From positions 1 to 42,091 of the forward strand of contig CABUPJ010000030.1 in assembly GCA_902493335.1 (NCBI GenBank): 42,091 nucleotides of DNA, in the 5' to 3' direction. The DNA comes from an uncultured Porphyromonadaceae bacterium (GTDB taxonomy: Bacteria; Bacteroidota; Bacteroidia; Bacteroidales; Muribaculaceae). The notes under the pieces are model-generated. The model made no database searches. It saw only the letters and a list, made by a program, of their open reading frames with translations, and had not been told where the DNA came from. Every line of letters starts with the position of its first letter. The first letter of the stretch is position 1. The position numbers and the translations under genes were made by a program. Below, in pieces: positions 8,854 to 16,316 of the stretch.

Positions 8854-8861
8854 CAAAATTA
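8854..8861 (-). promoter_or_regulatory. Promoter -7 box for the dut leader/ncRNA
   Basis: Minus-strand TAATTTTG matches the Bacteroidetes TAnnTTTG element and would start transcription near 8848, giving either an independent RNA or a leader of about 340 bases for dut. Confidence 0.55.
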
Positions 8862-8935
8862 GTATATCGCCCGTCGGTTAAAAAAATATTTTTCGTTAAT
8901 TTTCTTTAATATCATCTATTTTTTGTTCTTAAATC

Positions 8936-9388
8936 TCAATAATATACCATCCGTCTGCGGCCGGGACAGCGGCGGTTACCGGCAGCAAGCTCTTTGAAGT
9001 CGTCGAGCAGCCTGTCAGCGGCAGATGAGGCCCGCCGGCTTATCGAGCCGTCGGCATGTCCGCGGTAGACCAGCGACAGCGTGGCGTATGCGACCGCCGA
9101 TTCAAGATGAGACGTCAGCGCCGAGACGCCGGCGCAGCAGCGGCCGTCGTCGACCGTGACGGTATAGTCATCGCCTTGCGCCGCCGGCGTCGCCCGCGAA
9201 AGAACGGGCGCTATGCCGACCACGACACCCGCGAAAGCCACATCGACAAGACGCCTCAGCGCGTCGGCGTGTTCGGGTGTCAGCAATGCCGCCGGACTGT
9301 CTTCGTCGCCCCCGCCGGTGACAGCGGCCATAGCCGACGACGCATAGATCGTGTCGAGCACTGACTCGACCGAAAGTTTTATTTCCAT
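8936..9388 (-). CDS. Unknown protein, last gene of the phage-head-like island
   Basis: A 150-residue protein I do not recognise. It is largely helical, with an Ala/Val-rich central part (LVDVAFAGVVVGIAPVL) and a basic C-terminal end. It starts 5 bases after the stop of the 144-residue gene and belongs to the same minus-strand transcription unit. Position after a portal-like gene would suit a head-completion or connector protein, but nothing in the sequence proves it. Base composition and C-rich codon use match host genes. Confidence 0.7.
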   Translation of the reverse strand: MEIKLSVESVLDTIYASSAMAAVTGGGDEDSPAALLTPEHADALRRLVDVAFAGVVVGIAPVLSRATPAAQGDDYTVTVDDGRCCAGVSALTSHLESAVAYATLSLVYRGHADGSISRRASSAADRLLDDFKELAAGNRRCPGRRRMVYY

Positions 9389-9393
9389 GGTGT

Positions 9394-9828
9394 TTACGAA
9401 TGTATTTTACGGGGTGTATAAACAATCTCCCGGCGCACTGATTTGCTGAAAATCTCTAAAGCGCGGCGACGGCTGATATAGAATCGGGTCGGACGCCGGG
9501 ACAAAACCTCGACAATTGTACTGAACAGACAGCGCCGCGATGTGTCCTCCATCGCCGCCATGACGCGCTCGTATATCTCAAGCCACATCATATCCGACGG
9601 TTCTGTCGCCATGGTCGAATAGCGGTCGGCGCCCATACGCCTGATATTCATGACCTGTATATAGGCATAGCCGGGACTGACATAATAAGCCTGCGGCTGC
9701 ATCGCCATGGCGCGCGAGATGACCTCGGCGGCGCCGAGACGCTCACTGTTAAAGTCTGCGCGGCGCGCTGTCTCGAGACAGCAGGCGGCAAAATCACGGT
9801 CGCGCAGTTCGAAATTTCTCTTTTTCAT
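9394..9828 (-). CDS. Unknown protein overlapping the portal-like gene
   Basis: A 144-residue basic protein without signal peptide or membrane segment. It starts within an ATGA overlap with the portal-like gene, so it is probably translated by coupling. The C-terminal half (RRCLFSTIVEVLSRRPTRFYISRRRALEIFSKSV) is rich in Arg and predicted helices and could bind nucleic acid. No family is recognised; a phage-derived accessory or regulatory role is possible. Confidence 0.7.
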   Translation of the reverse strand: MKKRNFELRDRDFAACCLETARRADFNSERLGAAEVISRAMAMQPQAYYVSPGYAYIQVMNIRRMGADRYSTMATEPSDMMWLEIYERVMAAMEDTSRRCLFSTIVEVLSRRPTRFYISRRRALEIFSKSVRREIVYTPRKIHS

Positions 9829-11129
9829 TTTCTTGCGATGTCATTACGGGTTTTAATCATTGAAACAAAAGTCTCGAGGAGGTCGGCGAGAGCTATCGTG
9901 GCGTTCCTTATCTGGCTCTCGTAGAGCGACACGCCGGTCGCGGGCGACACCTGACGGCCGGCAAGCGCCTCGCTCACACCCGATATCTTCTCCATGAGAT
10001 CCATCTCAAGCGACAGCAGCTGATATGCGCCGTTGCCTGCGCCTGTCGTCACGACCTGAGTCGGCATCTGCGGCCCTGCGCCGGTGATAGGTATCACGCC
10101 GTCGCAGCGCGCCCATGCCTCCGCCACACTCGCCCAGTCGCTGTCTTTGGGCAGCTGTTCTACGGGGAAGAGCAGCACACCCTTGGCTGTCGACGCCAGT
10201 ATATGGTCCATCATCACAATCAGGCGGTTGACATAACGCTGCTGGTCGATGATATCTTCGACAAACGAGTGTATCTCGCCGTCTGTCAGCGGATAGAGCT
10301 TGACGACAAACGGATGCCGGCCGCCTGTTCGCGCCGGGCCGTGCTCGGCGAGGAGAGTGCCGTCGGGAGCAAGCCAGCGGCAGCGCCAGACGAAGTCATC
10401 AGGCCGCAGCGCGACAGTCTTTCCGGCCGGTGCGGGTCGGTAGTCGAGCGTCCAGACTTCGATGACGCGGCATTTGCCGTCGGACGCAAAGAAGAAATCG
10501 GGCGACCCCTCGTCGTCGCCGAGTATGCGTCCGGCCGAAAACACCCGTTCGCCCGTCGGCGCGTTGTAGATTGCCTTGAGCTGTCTGAGGGTGCGGCGGT
10601 CGCCGCGGCCGAAACGGCCTGCGACCTCGGCGAAGCTCATGTCGTGGAGCATGCCGATCAGCTCTATGTCACGGCCGAGCGGGTCGCGGTAGCCGTTGAC
10701 AAAAAACGACCGCGGATTGACATTCTCTATCACCGTGCCGCTTTTGAAAAAACGCGAGTCGCGGCCGACGCGCTGCACGGCGCAGCCCGATATCAGAAAC
10801 TCTTCGAGCAGGCGGCTGTCGAGTTCGGGCAGGGCGTTGTCGGCTATGAAAGCGTCGCCGCCTTCATAGAGGCCGTTCTCTTCGGCGATGGCGCGGAAGC
10901 GGCCGATGACCGTCTTGACAATCTGGCGTATAAGATTGTTTGTCAGCGGTTTCTTGCCGTTGGCTTCGATCAGCTGCCACTCTTCGACATAATGGCCCTG
11001 ATATGGCACGGCGTCACACCACTGCTTGCCGTAGGTATATTTCTTATATCTGAGACGCCGGGCGCGGAAGTCGGCCGCCGCCGACCACGCCTTGCAGGCG
11101 CTCTTCAGAAGCATTTTTGTGTCTGTCAT
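9825..11129 (-). CDS. Phage portal-like protein
   Basis: A 434-residue protein. The N-terminal part (YTYGKQWCDAVP, then KKPLTNNLIRQIVKTVIGRFR at about 58-78) shows the pattern of P22-type portals: a YxxGxQW motif followed by a conserved N-x-I helix and GxxR. A helix-rich region (SFVEDIIDQQRYVNRLIVMMDHIL) and a region with ASTAKGVLLFP, typical of portal stem and crown, follow. In a phage, portals form the ring through which DNA enters the capsid. No frameshift or stop is seen. It lies 3 bases after the 185-residue gene. Absence of a nearby functional terminase leaves its present role open. Confidence 0.75.
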   Translation of the reverse strand: MTDTKMLLKSACKAWSAAADFRARRLRYKKYTYGKQWCDAVPYQGHYVEEWQLIEANGKKPLTNNLIRQIVKTVIGRFRAIAEENGLYEGGDAFIADNALPELDSRLLEEFLISGCAVQRVGRDSRFFKSGTVIENVNPRSFFVNGYRDPLGRDIELIGMLHDMSFAEVAGRFGRGDRRTLRQLKAIYNAPTGERVFSAGRILGDDEGSPDFFFASDGKCRVIEVWTLDYRPAPAGKTVALRPDDFVWRCRWLAPDGTLLAEHGPARTGGRHPFVVKLYPLTDGEIHSFVEDIIDQQRYVNRLIVMMDHILASTAKGVLLFPVEQLPKDSDWASVAEAWARCDGVIPITGAGPQMPTQVVTTGAGNGAYQLLSLEMDLMEKISGVSEALAGRQVSPATGVSLYESQIRNATIALADLLETFVSMIKTRNDIARK

Positions 11130-11132
11130 GAT

Positions 11133-11690
11133 TTATCGATCAAATGGGTCATAAACAGGTATTGTCGACAGGGCACTGTCGTCGATGGTGAACGTCTCGG
11201 GACCGGTGTCGACGGCTGCGGCTATCATCAGCGGCAGTGTCAGGGCGCCGCGTGCCTCCGAGGCCGGCGCCACACAGAGTATGTCGCCCTCGATCCATGC
11301 CATCGGCTCTGTCTTCGAACCGCTGAAGAACGGATTGGCCAGCAGCGATATCAGTCTCGCGGGCGGACGCTTCCTCACTTTCGCCGACGAGGCCCAGCCG
11401 GCAAGACGCACCTCGAAGACACGGCAGACATCGAGCGGCAGCGCGCAACGGCCTATGTTATAGCCGTCGGTCGAGAAAGTGACACGCGGCGAGATGTCTT
11501 CGACGGCCAGATGGCGGCGGTCGCCGCGGTAGAGCAGATTGAGATACCACTGTCGGGCGCGGCACTCGATTGAACGGTCGACGTCGATGCCGTCGTGGCG
11601 CGTGATGCCGCAGGACGTCACCGCAGGCTCGAGTCCCGAGCGTTCGCGCCACAGACGTGTCATCTCGTCTTTTGTATATGTTGTTTTCAT
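11133..11690 (-). CDS. Unknown phage-island protein between capsid- and portal-like genes
   Basis: A 185-residue protein with no signal peptide, beginning MKTTYTKDEMTRLWRERSGL. Mixed alpha/beta prediction, with strand-rich C-terminal part (MAWIEGDILCVAPASEARGALTLPLMIAA). I recognise no family. Between capsid and portal genes it might be a head adaptor. The MITE-like element at 11727-11913 lies just upstream and separates it from the capsid-like gene. Confidence 0.7.
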   Translation of the reverse strand: MKTTYTKDEMTRLWRERSGLEPAVTSCGITRHDGIDVDRSIECRARQWYLNLLYRGDRRHLAVEDISPRVTFSTDGYNIGRCALPLDVCRVFEVRLAGWASSAKVRKRPPARLISLLANPFFSGSKTEPMAWIEGDILCVAPASEARGALTLPLMIAAAVDTGPETFTIDDSALSTIPVYDPFDR

Positions 11691-11726
11691 GGTATTGAAT
11701 TGTTTTTCACAGTATTATCCAAAAGG

Positions 11727-11913
11727 TAAGTAACTCGCAAAAATTAATGCACTGAGAAATCGAAGTTATTTTTGAAAGACATTTCATTCTCGAGTCAGGG
11801 AGCATAGCGGGCTATGTGACTGCGCGAGAGAATGAAATGGCCAAAAAGAACGAGATTTATCGGGCAAGATTTACAGAGTTACATTATATCGTTTAATTTT
11901 TAAGAGTTACTTA
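11727..11913. mobile_element. MITE-like palindromic element
   Basis: A 187-bp AT-rich element without an ORF. Its ends are 21-base inverted repeats, taagtaactc..aaaaattaa, matching at 19 of 21 positions. The inside is also an imperfect inverted repeat, ending in a central stem atttcattctc/gagaatgaaat with the core GGGAGC-ATAGCGGGCTAT-GTGAC. The outermost bases are TA on both sides, compatible with a TA target-site duplication as made by IS630/Tc1-type transposases, but TA also lies within the repeat. It interrupts the phage-like operon. Confidence 0.7.
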
Positions 11914-11916
11914 TTA

Positions 11917-11954
11917 CACCGCCGGGACGACGCAGGGAGAACACCCCGGCGGTG
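11917..11954. terminator. Hairpin downstream of the capsid-like gene
   Basis: Ten perfect base pairs (caccgccggg against cccggcggtg) around an 18-base loop, directly after the capsid-like stop at 11966. No clear T tract on the minus strand, so termination is uncertain; a short T tract lies at 11961-11966 on the plus strand. Confidence 0.45.
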
Positions 11955-11965
11955 CCGGCGTTTTT

Positions 11966-13270
11966 TCACACTTCTTCTTCCTCGGGGTCTTCGGTGACGC
12001 CGATGACGCGCATGTGCGACTGGGGATAGCGCAGCACAAGGCACGAGCACTCGGTGATGACCACCGCGTCGGTGTTGCGCACACCCGAGCGGCGCAGGTC
12101 GAGCTTCTCGGCATGGAAGGGCATGTGGACATACTTTGTCACATAATCGGGGTCGACGATAAAACCGTCGGTCGCATGGCCGCACTGGTCGAAAATCTCT
12201 GAGTGGAGCACGTAGAGCGAACCGAAATTAGAGCGTATCTCCTTGAACTCTATGCCCCACTTGGCGAAGGTCTCGCCCGCCGTGACGACCTTGCCGTAGT
12301 CGATGCGGCTCAGAGCCTCGACCATCCTGGTGCCGGCGATGAGGATCTTGCGCTTCGAGCCGGCATTTTGGGTAAACGCCTCGCTGCAGAGAGTCACGAG
12401 CTTGCCCTCGGTCGGAGTCTTGATGTTGAGCGTGGTCTGGCGTGGTGTCTGATTCCAGATGCCGCCGGTGAGATACACAGTCTCGCGCTTGACAGGGTCA
12501 TAGACCGTCGATTTGGTGCCGAAGATAAAGTTTTTCTCCATTCCGAGACGCATGTCGATGATGGCGGCCTCCTCGCGGTCTGAGAACGACCAGCCTATCT
12601 CTTTGTCGGCGATTTTGTGGAACGTCGATTCCTCAACCTGCATCTTGAATATCTGACAATAGTTGTCGGTCTTCACCGGCAGGGCGGCAAACTGGGCCGT
12701 CTGCACATCAAGCTCGGTCGCCGCGCGGCCCATTCTGACGATGCGTAGCCCCGACGAAAGCGACGGCAGGATGCGCGAACCGTCATTGCGGCTGGAGTCG
12801 CGCATGCCGTTGACAGCGACGACCTCGACACCGCCCGCATCGGGCTTGCTGACGACATAGAGCACCAGTCCCGAGACAGCCTTGCCGTCGTCCGTCATAC
12901 CCTGAAGCTCGGGCAGCAAAAGCGTCTCTGACACCTCGATAAGCTCGTCACCGTCGGTCTTGATGACGTATGTAGCCACGCCCGGAGCTTTAAGTGTGCC
13001 GGCTTTGCCTCCGGCCGCTTCCGAGAGCGTCACCTCGGTCTTTTTGGTGTCTACGGCATAATACTCGACCTTCATCGAGCCGCATGCCCGCGAGCCTCCG
13101 CAGCGCGACAGCTGGTCGATAGGCGTCGACATTGGTCTGACTTTGACGATACGTTCGTCGATTGTGTTGGAGAGAAGGCCAGGCGACGCACTGTCGACGA
13201 TAGAAGTTGTCACCGGTCCGCCTGTGGCGATTGCGCCCCCATTGGCGCCTTGAATGATTTGTGTTGACAT
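11966..13270 (-). CDS. Major-capsid-like protein (DUF5309/SU10-type suspected)
   Basis: A 434-residue protein, soluble and without signal peptide. Layout suits an HK97-fold capsid: a flexible Gly/Ala/Ser-rich N-terminus (MSTQIIQGANGGAIATGG), a central helix (SDREEAAIIDMRLGMEKNFIFG at about 239-260) that fits the long spine helix, a strand-rich P/A-domain part (KRKILIAGTRMVEAL), and a short acidic tail. The run of SU10-type capsids annotated DUF5309 has this pattern, but recognition is moderate. The reading frame is intact, and a 50-residue gene lies upstream on the same strand, in the place of a scaffold gene. Two cysteines at about 57 and 62 could be metal- or disulfide-linked. Confidence 0.65.
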   Translation of the reverse strand: MSTQIIQGANGGAIATGGPVTTSIVDSASPGLLSNTIDERIVKVRPMSTPIDQLSRCGGSRACGSMKVEYYAVDTKKTEVTLSEAAGGKAGTLKAPGVATYVIKTDGDELIEVSETLLLPELQGMTDDGKAVSGLVLYVVSKPDAGGVEVVAVNGMRDSSRNDGSRILPSLSSGLRIVRMGRAATELDVQTAQFAALPVKTDNYCQIFKMQVEESTFHKIADKEIGWSFSDREEAAIIDMRLGMEKNFIFGTKSTVYDPVKRETVYLTGGIWNQTPRQTTLNIKTPTEGKLVTLCSEAFTQNAGSKRKILIAGTRMVEALSRIDYGKVVTAGETFAKWGIEFKEIRSNFGSLYVLHSEIFDQCGHATDGFIVDPDYVTKYVHMPFHAEKLDLRRSGVRNTDAVVITECSCLVLRYPQSHMRVIGVTEDPEEEEV

Positions 13271-13285
13271 AGATAAGTTAAGAAT

Positions 13286-13446
13286 TTTGAATGTTGAATG
13301 TTGAATGTTGAATTGCTAATTACTAATTGATTATCACTAATACTTGCGTCCTTCTGTTTCTTGTTTTTCTGTCTAAAAAACTCTTGTGTTCTTCTGCCCT
13401 TATGCCCTTCTGTTCTTGATTATGCATTGTACATTGTGCATTGAAT
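13286..13446. repeat. Low-complexity and dispersed intergenic repeats
   Basis: Contains a short tandem array of gaatgtt units (13291-13315) and the dispersed motif CTTCTGCCCTT..TGTTCTT followed by TGCATTGTACATTGTGCATTGA (13386-13446). Related sequence occurs at 14896-14955, 23884-23960 (reverse) and 35041-35068 (reverse). Confidence 0.7.
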
Positions 13447-13450
13447 CGTC

Positions 13451-13603
13451 TCACTCCCAGAATCCTTTGCGGTAACCCGAAAGCACTACTGGGTTGGCAG
13501 CCTCTATTTCAGCCATAGCGTCGGCTCGGCCGCGCTCGTATGCCTCTTTTTTGATTGCCTCGATATCGGGCATCGTGTCGGTGGTCTGATTTGTGTTTTC
13601 CAT
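13451..13603 (-). CDS. Small phage-island protein (50 residues)
   Basis: Starts at the ATG (MENTNQTTDTMPD) 30 codons inside a longer frame, because the promoter box at 13670-13677 would place the longer start at or before the transcription start. A helical, charged segment (EAIKKEAYERGRADAMAEIEAAN) is followed by NPVVLSGYRKGFWE. Small helical proteins just upstream of capsid genes often act as scaffold or delivery parts, so this is a possible role; no family is recognised. Confidence 0.7.
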   Translation of the reverse strand: MENTNQTTDTMPDIEAIKKEAYERGRADAMAEIEAANPVVLSGYRKGFWE

Positions 13604-13669
13604 AATTTGATAAAGTTTCAATAAGAAATTGTTTGTGTGTTCGACTATCGTTGGTGAAATTTTACAATG

Positions 13670-13677
13670 CAAATTTA
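13670..13677 (-). promoter_or_regulatory. Promoter -7 box of the phage-like island
   Basis: Minus-strand TAAATTTG fits TAnnTTTG; transcription would start near 13664, giving a leader of about 60 bases before the 50-residue gene. Confidence 0.55.
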
Positions 13678-13933
13678 CAACATCACATATCAATTTTGCA
13701 AGTATTTTTACAATTATTTTTCAACAAAATCACAAGTTGGTGATAATTAAGAACATAAAAACAAAAGAGCAGAAGTCCCTATGCCGTCCAAACGGCAACT
13801 CAAGGTTATACTACAACATTCTTCAATCAGCTGACTTCCAGGTATATATAAAGCTGTAGTATGATAGAACAAAAGATTTTTAATAAGTCATTAAGCTTCC
13901 GCTGCATTCATCCTCATAATTTTTCACCATTTC

Positions 13934-13964
13934 TTTGCAACAAGCAAATATTTATCTATATTTG
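13934..13964 (+). promoter_or_regulatory. Promoter of the orphan lipoprotein
   Basis: TTTG at 13934-13937 and TATATTTG at 13957-13964 with 19 bases between: a textbook Bacteroidetes sigma-ABfr promoter. Predicted leader of about 30 bases. Confidence 0.75.
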
Positions 13965-13999
13965 CAACACATTCATAACATTCTTTAATCCACTATCTT

Positions 14000-14533
14000 A
14001 TGAAAAAGCTCTTTTCTATACCGTTCATCCTCGTGCTTGCATTGATACCGATGCTGTCACTCTCATCTTGCGACAGCGACGATCCTAATAATTGGCCCGA
14101 TATAGACTACTATCCCATCACGTTTGACATTTCATGTGTTAACAGCCTGGGAGTTGACCTACTTGACACAGAAACAGAGGGCAATATTGTCAACAATGAC
14201 ATAAAAGTATTATATGATGGCGAATGGTACCGTTTAAGCGAAAGTGCATGGCCGGAACACGCAAGCCGAACTTATTTTGCTCAGTGGCACACTCCTTACA
14301 TAGAGACCGTCAAAGCTCCTGACGGAGCAATGACAAAAACAATACGAATTGGTGAAATAGACGGTGGCAAAACCGCAACTACCGACATCATCCTCAGCAT
14401 TGACAACCGTAGTTTCAATCTAAGGGTAACAAACAAGGTCAAGCCCGGGACTCTAAAAGTCGCCCGCCATTACTATCTCGACGGCAAGAAAATAGACAAC
14501 GACCGCGGCTTCTATAGCATTATCCTGAAGTAG
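14000..14533 (+). CDS. Orphan lipoprotein of unknown function
   Basis: A 177-residue protein with a lipoprotein signal and the lipobox LSSC (Cys24), followed by acidic DSDDPNN, which in Bacteroidetes favours surface export. The rest is predicted mainly beta, with no recognised domain. Its codons are richer in A and T than those of all neighbours, it has its own promoter, and it is bordered by repeats on the right. Its TAG stop (14531-14533) abuts the 20-base palindrome of the repeat block. These features suggest an accessory or recently acquired gene. Confidence 0.8.
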   Translation: MKKLFSIPFILVLALIPMLSLSSCDSDDPNNWPDIDYYPITFDISCVNSLGVDLLDTETEGNIVNNDIKVLYDGEWYRLSESAWPEHASRTYFAQWHTPYIETVKAPDGAMTKTIRIGEIDGGKTATTDIILSIDNRSFNLRVTNKVKPGTLKVARHYYLDGKKIDNDRGFYSIILK

Positions 14534-14955
14534 GGGCGTGGCATGCCACGCCCGCGAAAGCCGCATGGAGCGAGGGCTTCAGTCCTCGCAGCCAACCCGT
14601 TGAATTCCAAGGACTGAAACCCTTGGCCCATACCGTCTGACGTGGCCGCGCAATCGCGCAGCCCTACTTTGATGCAATAACTTATTTGACTAATTTGCCT
14701 AATTTGACCAACTACCTTCTCGAAGCCTCGCAGAGGCGCTGTCGTAGTAGCAAGTCTGCGTTTTTCAAACGCAATCAATCTATTATCGCCCACACCGCGT
14801 AGGCCGGCGCCTAAGCGCCTCGGCCTACGCGGCCATCAGTAAAATCATCGCCTTGCAGGCGATATGAAGCCGCTCCTCAATATCGTCTGGCGGGATTGTG
14901 CATCGTGCATTATGCATTGAATTAACCTTTTGCCCTTCTGCCTTCTGTTCTTTTA
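14534..14955. repeat. Cluster of palindromic intergenic repeats
   Basis: A packed, ORF-free block. It contains a perfect 20-base palindrome gggcgtggca/tgccacgccc (14534-14553), the hairpins cgagg-gcttcagt-cctcg and ccaagg-actgaaac-ccttgg, gcgc-aat-cgcgc, a 12-base perfect stem ccgcgtaggccg/cggcctacgcgg (14795-14832), atcgcc-ttgca-ggcgat, and the TGCATTG/CCTTCTG repeat. Looks like a REP/BIME-type mosaic with parts shared at 23960-24060 and 41447-41462. Confidence 0.7.
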
Positions 14956-14973
14956 TTGTCCGTTAAAACACAA

Positions 14974-15005
14974 CGCGAGCCGGCAGTCGTTTCTGCCGGC
15001 TCGCG
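14974..15005 (-). terminator. Terminator of fabD
   Basis: Thirteen perfect pairs (cgcgagccggcag against ctgccggctcgcg) with a 6-base loop, located 25 bases after the fabD stop; followed on the minus strand by a T-rich stretch. Confidence 0.75.
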
Positions 15006-15030
15006 CCTTATATGGTATTTGTCTTATCGT

Positions 15031-15909
15031 TTACTGCATGCCGCTGACAGTGACCGCAGGGTTGATTTTGGCAACGAGACCCTGAAGCACTTTGCCCGGG
15101 CCGAGTTCGACAAACTCGGTGGCGCCGTCGGCAATCATATTCTTGACCGACTGAGTCCAGCGCACGGGAGCGGTGAGCTGCGCGATGAGGTTGCCCTTGA
15201 TTTCAGCGGGGTCGGTGTGGGGCAGAGCGTCGACATTCTGATAGACAGGGCATACCGGAGCCTTGAATTCGGTGTGGTCGATAGCTTCGGCGAGTTCGGC
15301 GCGGGCGGGTTCCATGCAGGGCGAGTGGAAGGCGCCGCCTACTTTCAGCTTGAGAGCGCGTTTTGCGCCGGCAGCCTTGAGAAGCTCGCAGGCTTTGTCG
15401 ATAGCCTCGATCTCACCCGAGATGACGAGCTGGCCGGGGCAGTTATAGTTGGCGCAGACAACGACGCCGTCGACTGTCGAGCAGATTTCCTCGACTTTCT
15501 CGTCGGGAAGGGCGATGACGGCAGCCATAGTCGAAGGTTTGAGCTCGCATGCTTTCTGCATGGCCTGGGCGCGGGCGGCGACAAGGCGCAGGCCGTCGTC
15601 GAAGCTGAGAGCGCCGGCGGCTACGAGAGCCGAAAATTCGCCGAGCGAGTGGCCGGCGACCATATCGGGTTTGAAATCGGCACCGAGCGACTTGGCGAGG
15701 ATGACCGAGTGGAGGAAGATGGCAGGCTGGGTGACTGCGGTCTGACGAAGGTCTTCGTCCGTACCGGCAAACATAAGGTCTGTGATGCGGAAACCGAGAA
15801 TCTCGTTGGCGCGCTCAAAGAGCTCGCGGGCCTCGGGATTGTTGTCGTAGAGGTCTTTGCCCATGCCGACAAACTGTGCTCCCTGACCGGGAAAAACGTA
15901 TGCTTTCAT
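15031..15909 (-). CDS. fabD: Malonyl-CoA:acyl carrier protein transacylase
   Basis: Transfers malonyl from CoA to ACP for type II fatty-acid synthesis. The 292-residue protein starts with FPGQGAQ, carries the nucleophile Ser88 in GHSLGE and the catalytic His195 in FHSPCM, and has the conserved ending region ELGPGKVL. Normal length. A single-gene unit with its own promoter (15957-15964) divergent from tatA and a strong terminator. Confidence 0.97.
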   Translation of the reverse strand: MKAYVFPGQGAQFVGMGKDLYDNNPEARELFERANEILGFRITDLMFAGTDEDLRQTAVTQPAIFLHSVILAKSLGADFKPDMVAGHSLGEFSALVAAGALSFDDGLRLVAARAQAMQKACELKPSTMAAVIALPDEKVEEICSTVDGVVVCANYNCPGQLVISGEIEAIDKACELLKAAGAKRALKLKVGGAFHSPCMEPARAELAEAIDHTEFKAPVCPVYQNVDALPHTDPAEIKGNLIAQLTAPVRWTQSVKNMIADGATEFVELGPGKVLQGLVAKINPAVTVSGMQ

Positions 15910-15956
15910 TGTCTTACCTATATTTATTTATACTGAATATTCCTTAAAAATCGGGG

Positions 15957-15964
15957 CAAAGTTA
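15957..15964 (-). promoter_or_regulatory. Promoter -7 box of fabD
   Basis: Minus-strand TAACTTTG fits TAnnTTTG; leader of about 40 bases to the fabD ATG. Lies back to back with the tatA promoter. Confidence 0.65.
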
Positions 15965-15986
15965 CGCATTTTTAGCGAAAAAGCTG

Positions 15987-15994
15987 TATCTTTA
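15987..15994 (+). promoter_or_regulatory. Promoter -7 box of tatA
   Basis: TATCTTTA differs from TAnnTTTG by one base; leader of about 36 bases to the ATG at 16037. Confidence 0.45.
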
Positions 15995-16036
15995 CAGTCA
16001 AATAATGAAAAATTTCCGCAATAACCGACATTATCT

Positions 16037-16279
16037 ATGACCTCATTGACTTTTATACCCCTGTTCTTAGGCAATCTCAGAGGCTGGGAGTGGATTATCA
16101 TACTGATAGTCGTACTGCTGCTTTTCGGCGGCAAAAAGATTCCCGAGCTCATGCGCGGCCTCGGCAAAGGCGTTCATTCTTTCAAACAGGGCATCCAGGA
16201 AGCCAAGGACGAGATGAGCAAACCTCTCGAATCTGACAACAGCGCCACCGACGCCCCCAAGGGCAAAGACCGCGACTGA
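16037..16279 (+). CDS. tatA: Sec-independent translocase protein TatA
   Basis: Pore-forming part of the twin-arginine translocase, exporting folded proteins. The 80-residue protein has the usual single membrane helix (WEWIIILIVVLLLF) followed by the FGGKKIPELMRGLGKG hinge and amphipathic helix, then a charged tail. The N-terminal extension MTSLTFIPLFLGNLRG is longer than in many TatA. The tatC gene follows after 37 bases; no tatB is present, as is usual in Bacteroidetes. Confidence 0.95.
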   Translation: MTSLTFIPLFLGNLRGWEWIIILIVVLLLFGGKKIPELMRGLGKGVHSFKQGIQEAKDEMSKPLESDNSATDAPKGKDRD

Positions 16280-16316
16280 CCGCCACCGTCTCTCTCTGAC
16301 ACACAGCCCCTGAGCG

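Larger units (their letters stand above)
8511..8935. other. Non-coding region between the phage-like island and dut
   Basis: No credible ORF on either strand. On the minus strand it holds, in order, an AT-rich stretch at 8870-8935, a TAATTTTG promoter box at 8854-8861, a structured segment at about 8672-8847, and a long hairpin at 8592-8623 before dut. Confidence 0.8.
13604..13999. other. Non-coding region between the phage island and the orphan lipoprotein
   Basis: AT-rich. Holds the minus-strand promoter of the island, a small hairpin gccgt-ccaa-acggc near 13783, an inverted repeat atactaca/tgtagtat at about 13807-13864, and the plus-strand promoter at 13934-13964. No convincing gene seen. 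Confidence 0.7.

Noticed and set aside
10203..11573. 456-codon plus-strand frame opposite the portal-like gene
   Set aside because: Antisense to two coupled genes, with odd amino-acid composition and no recognisable domain.
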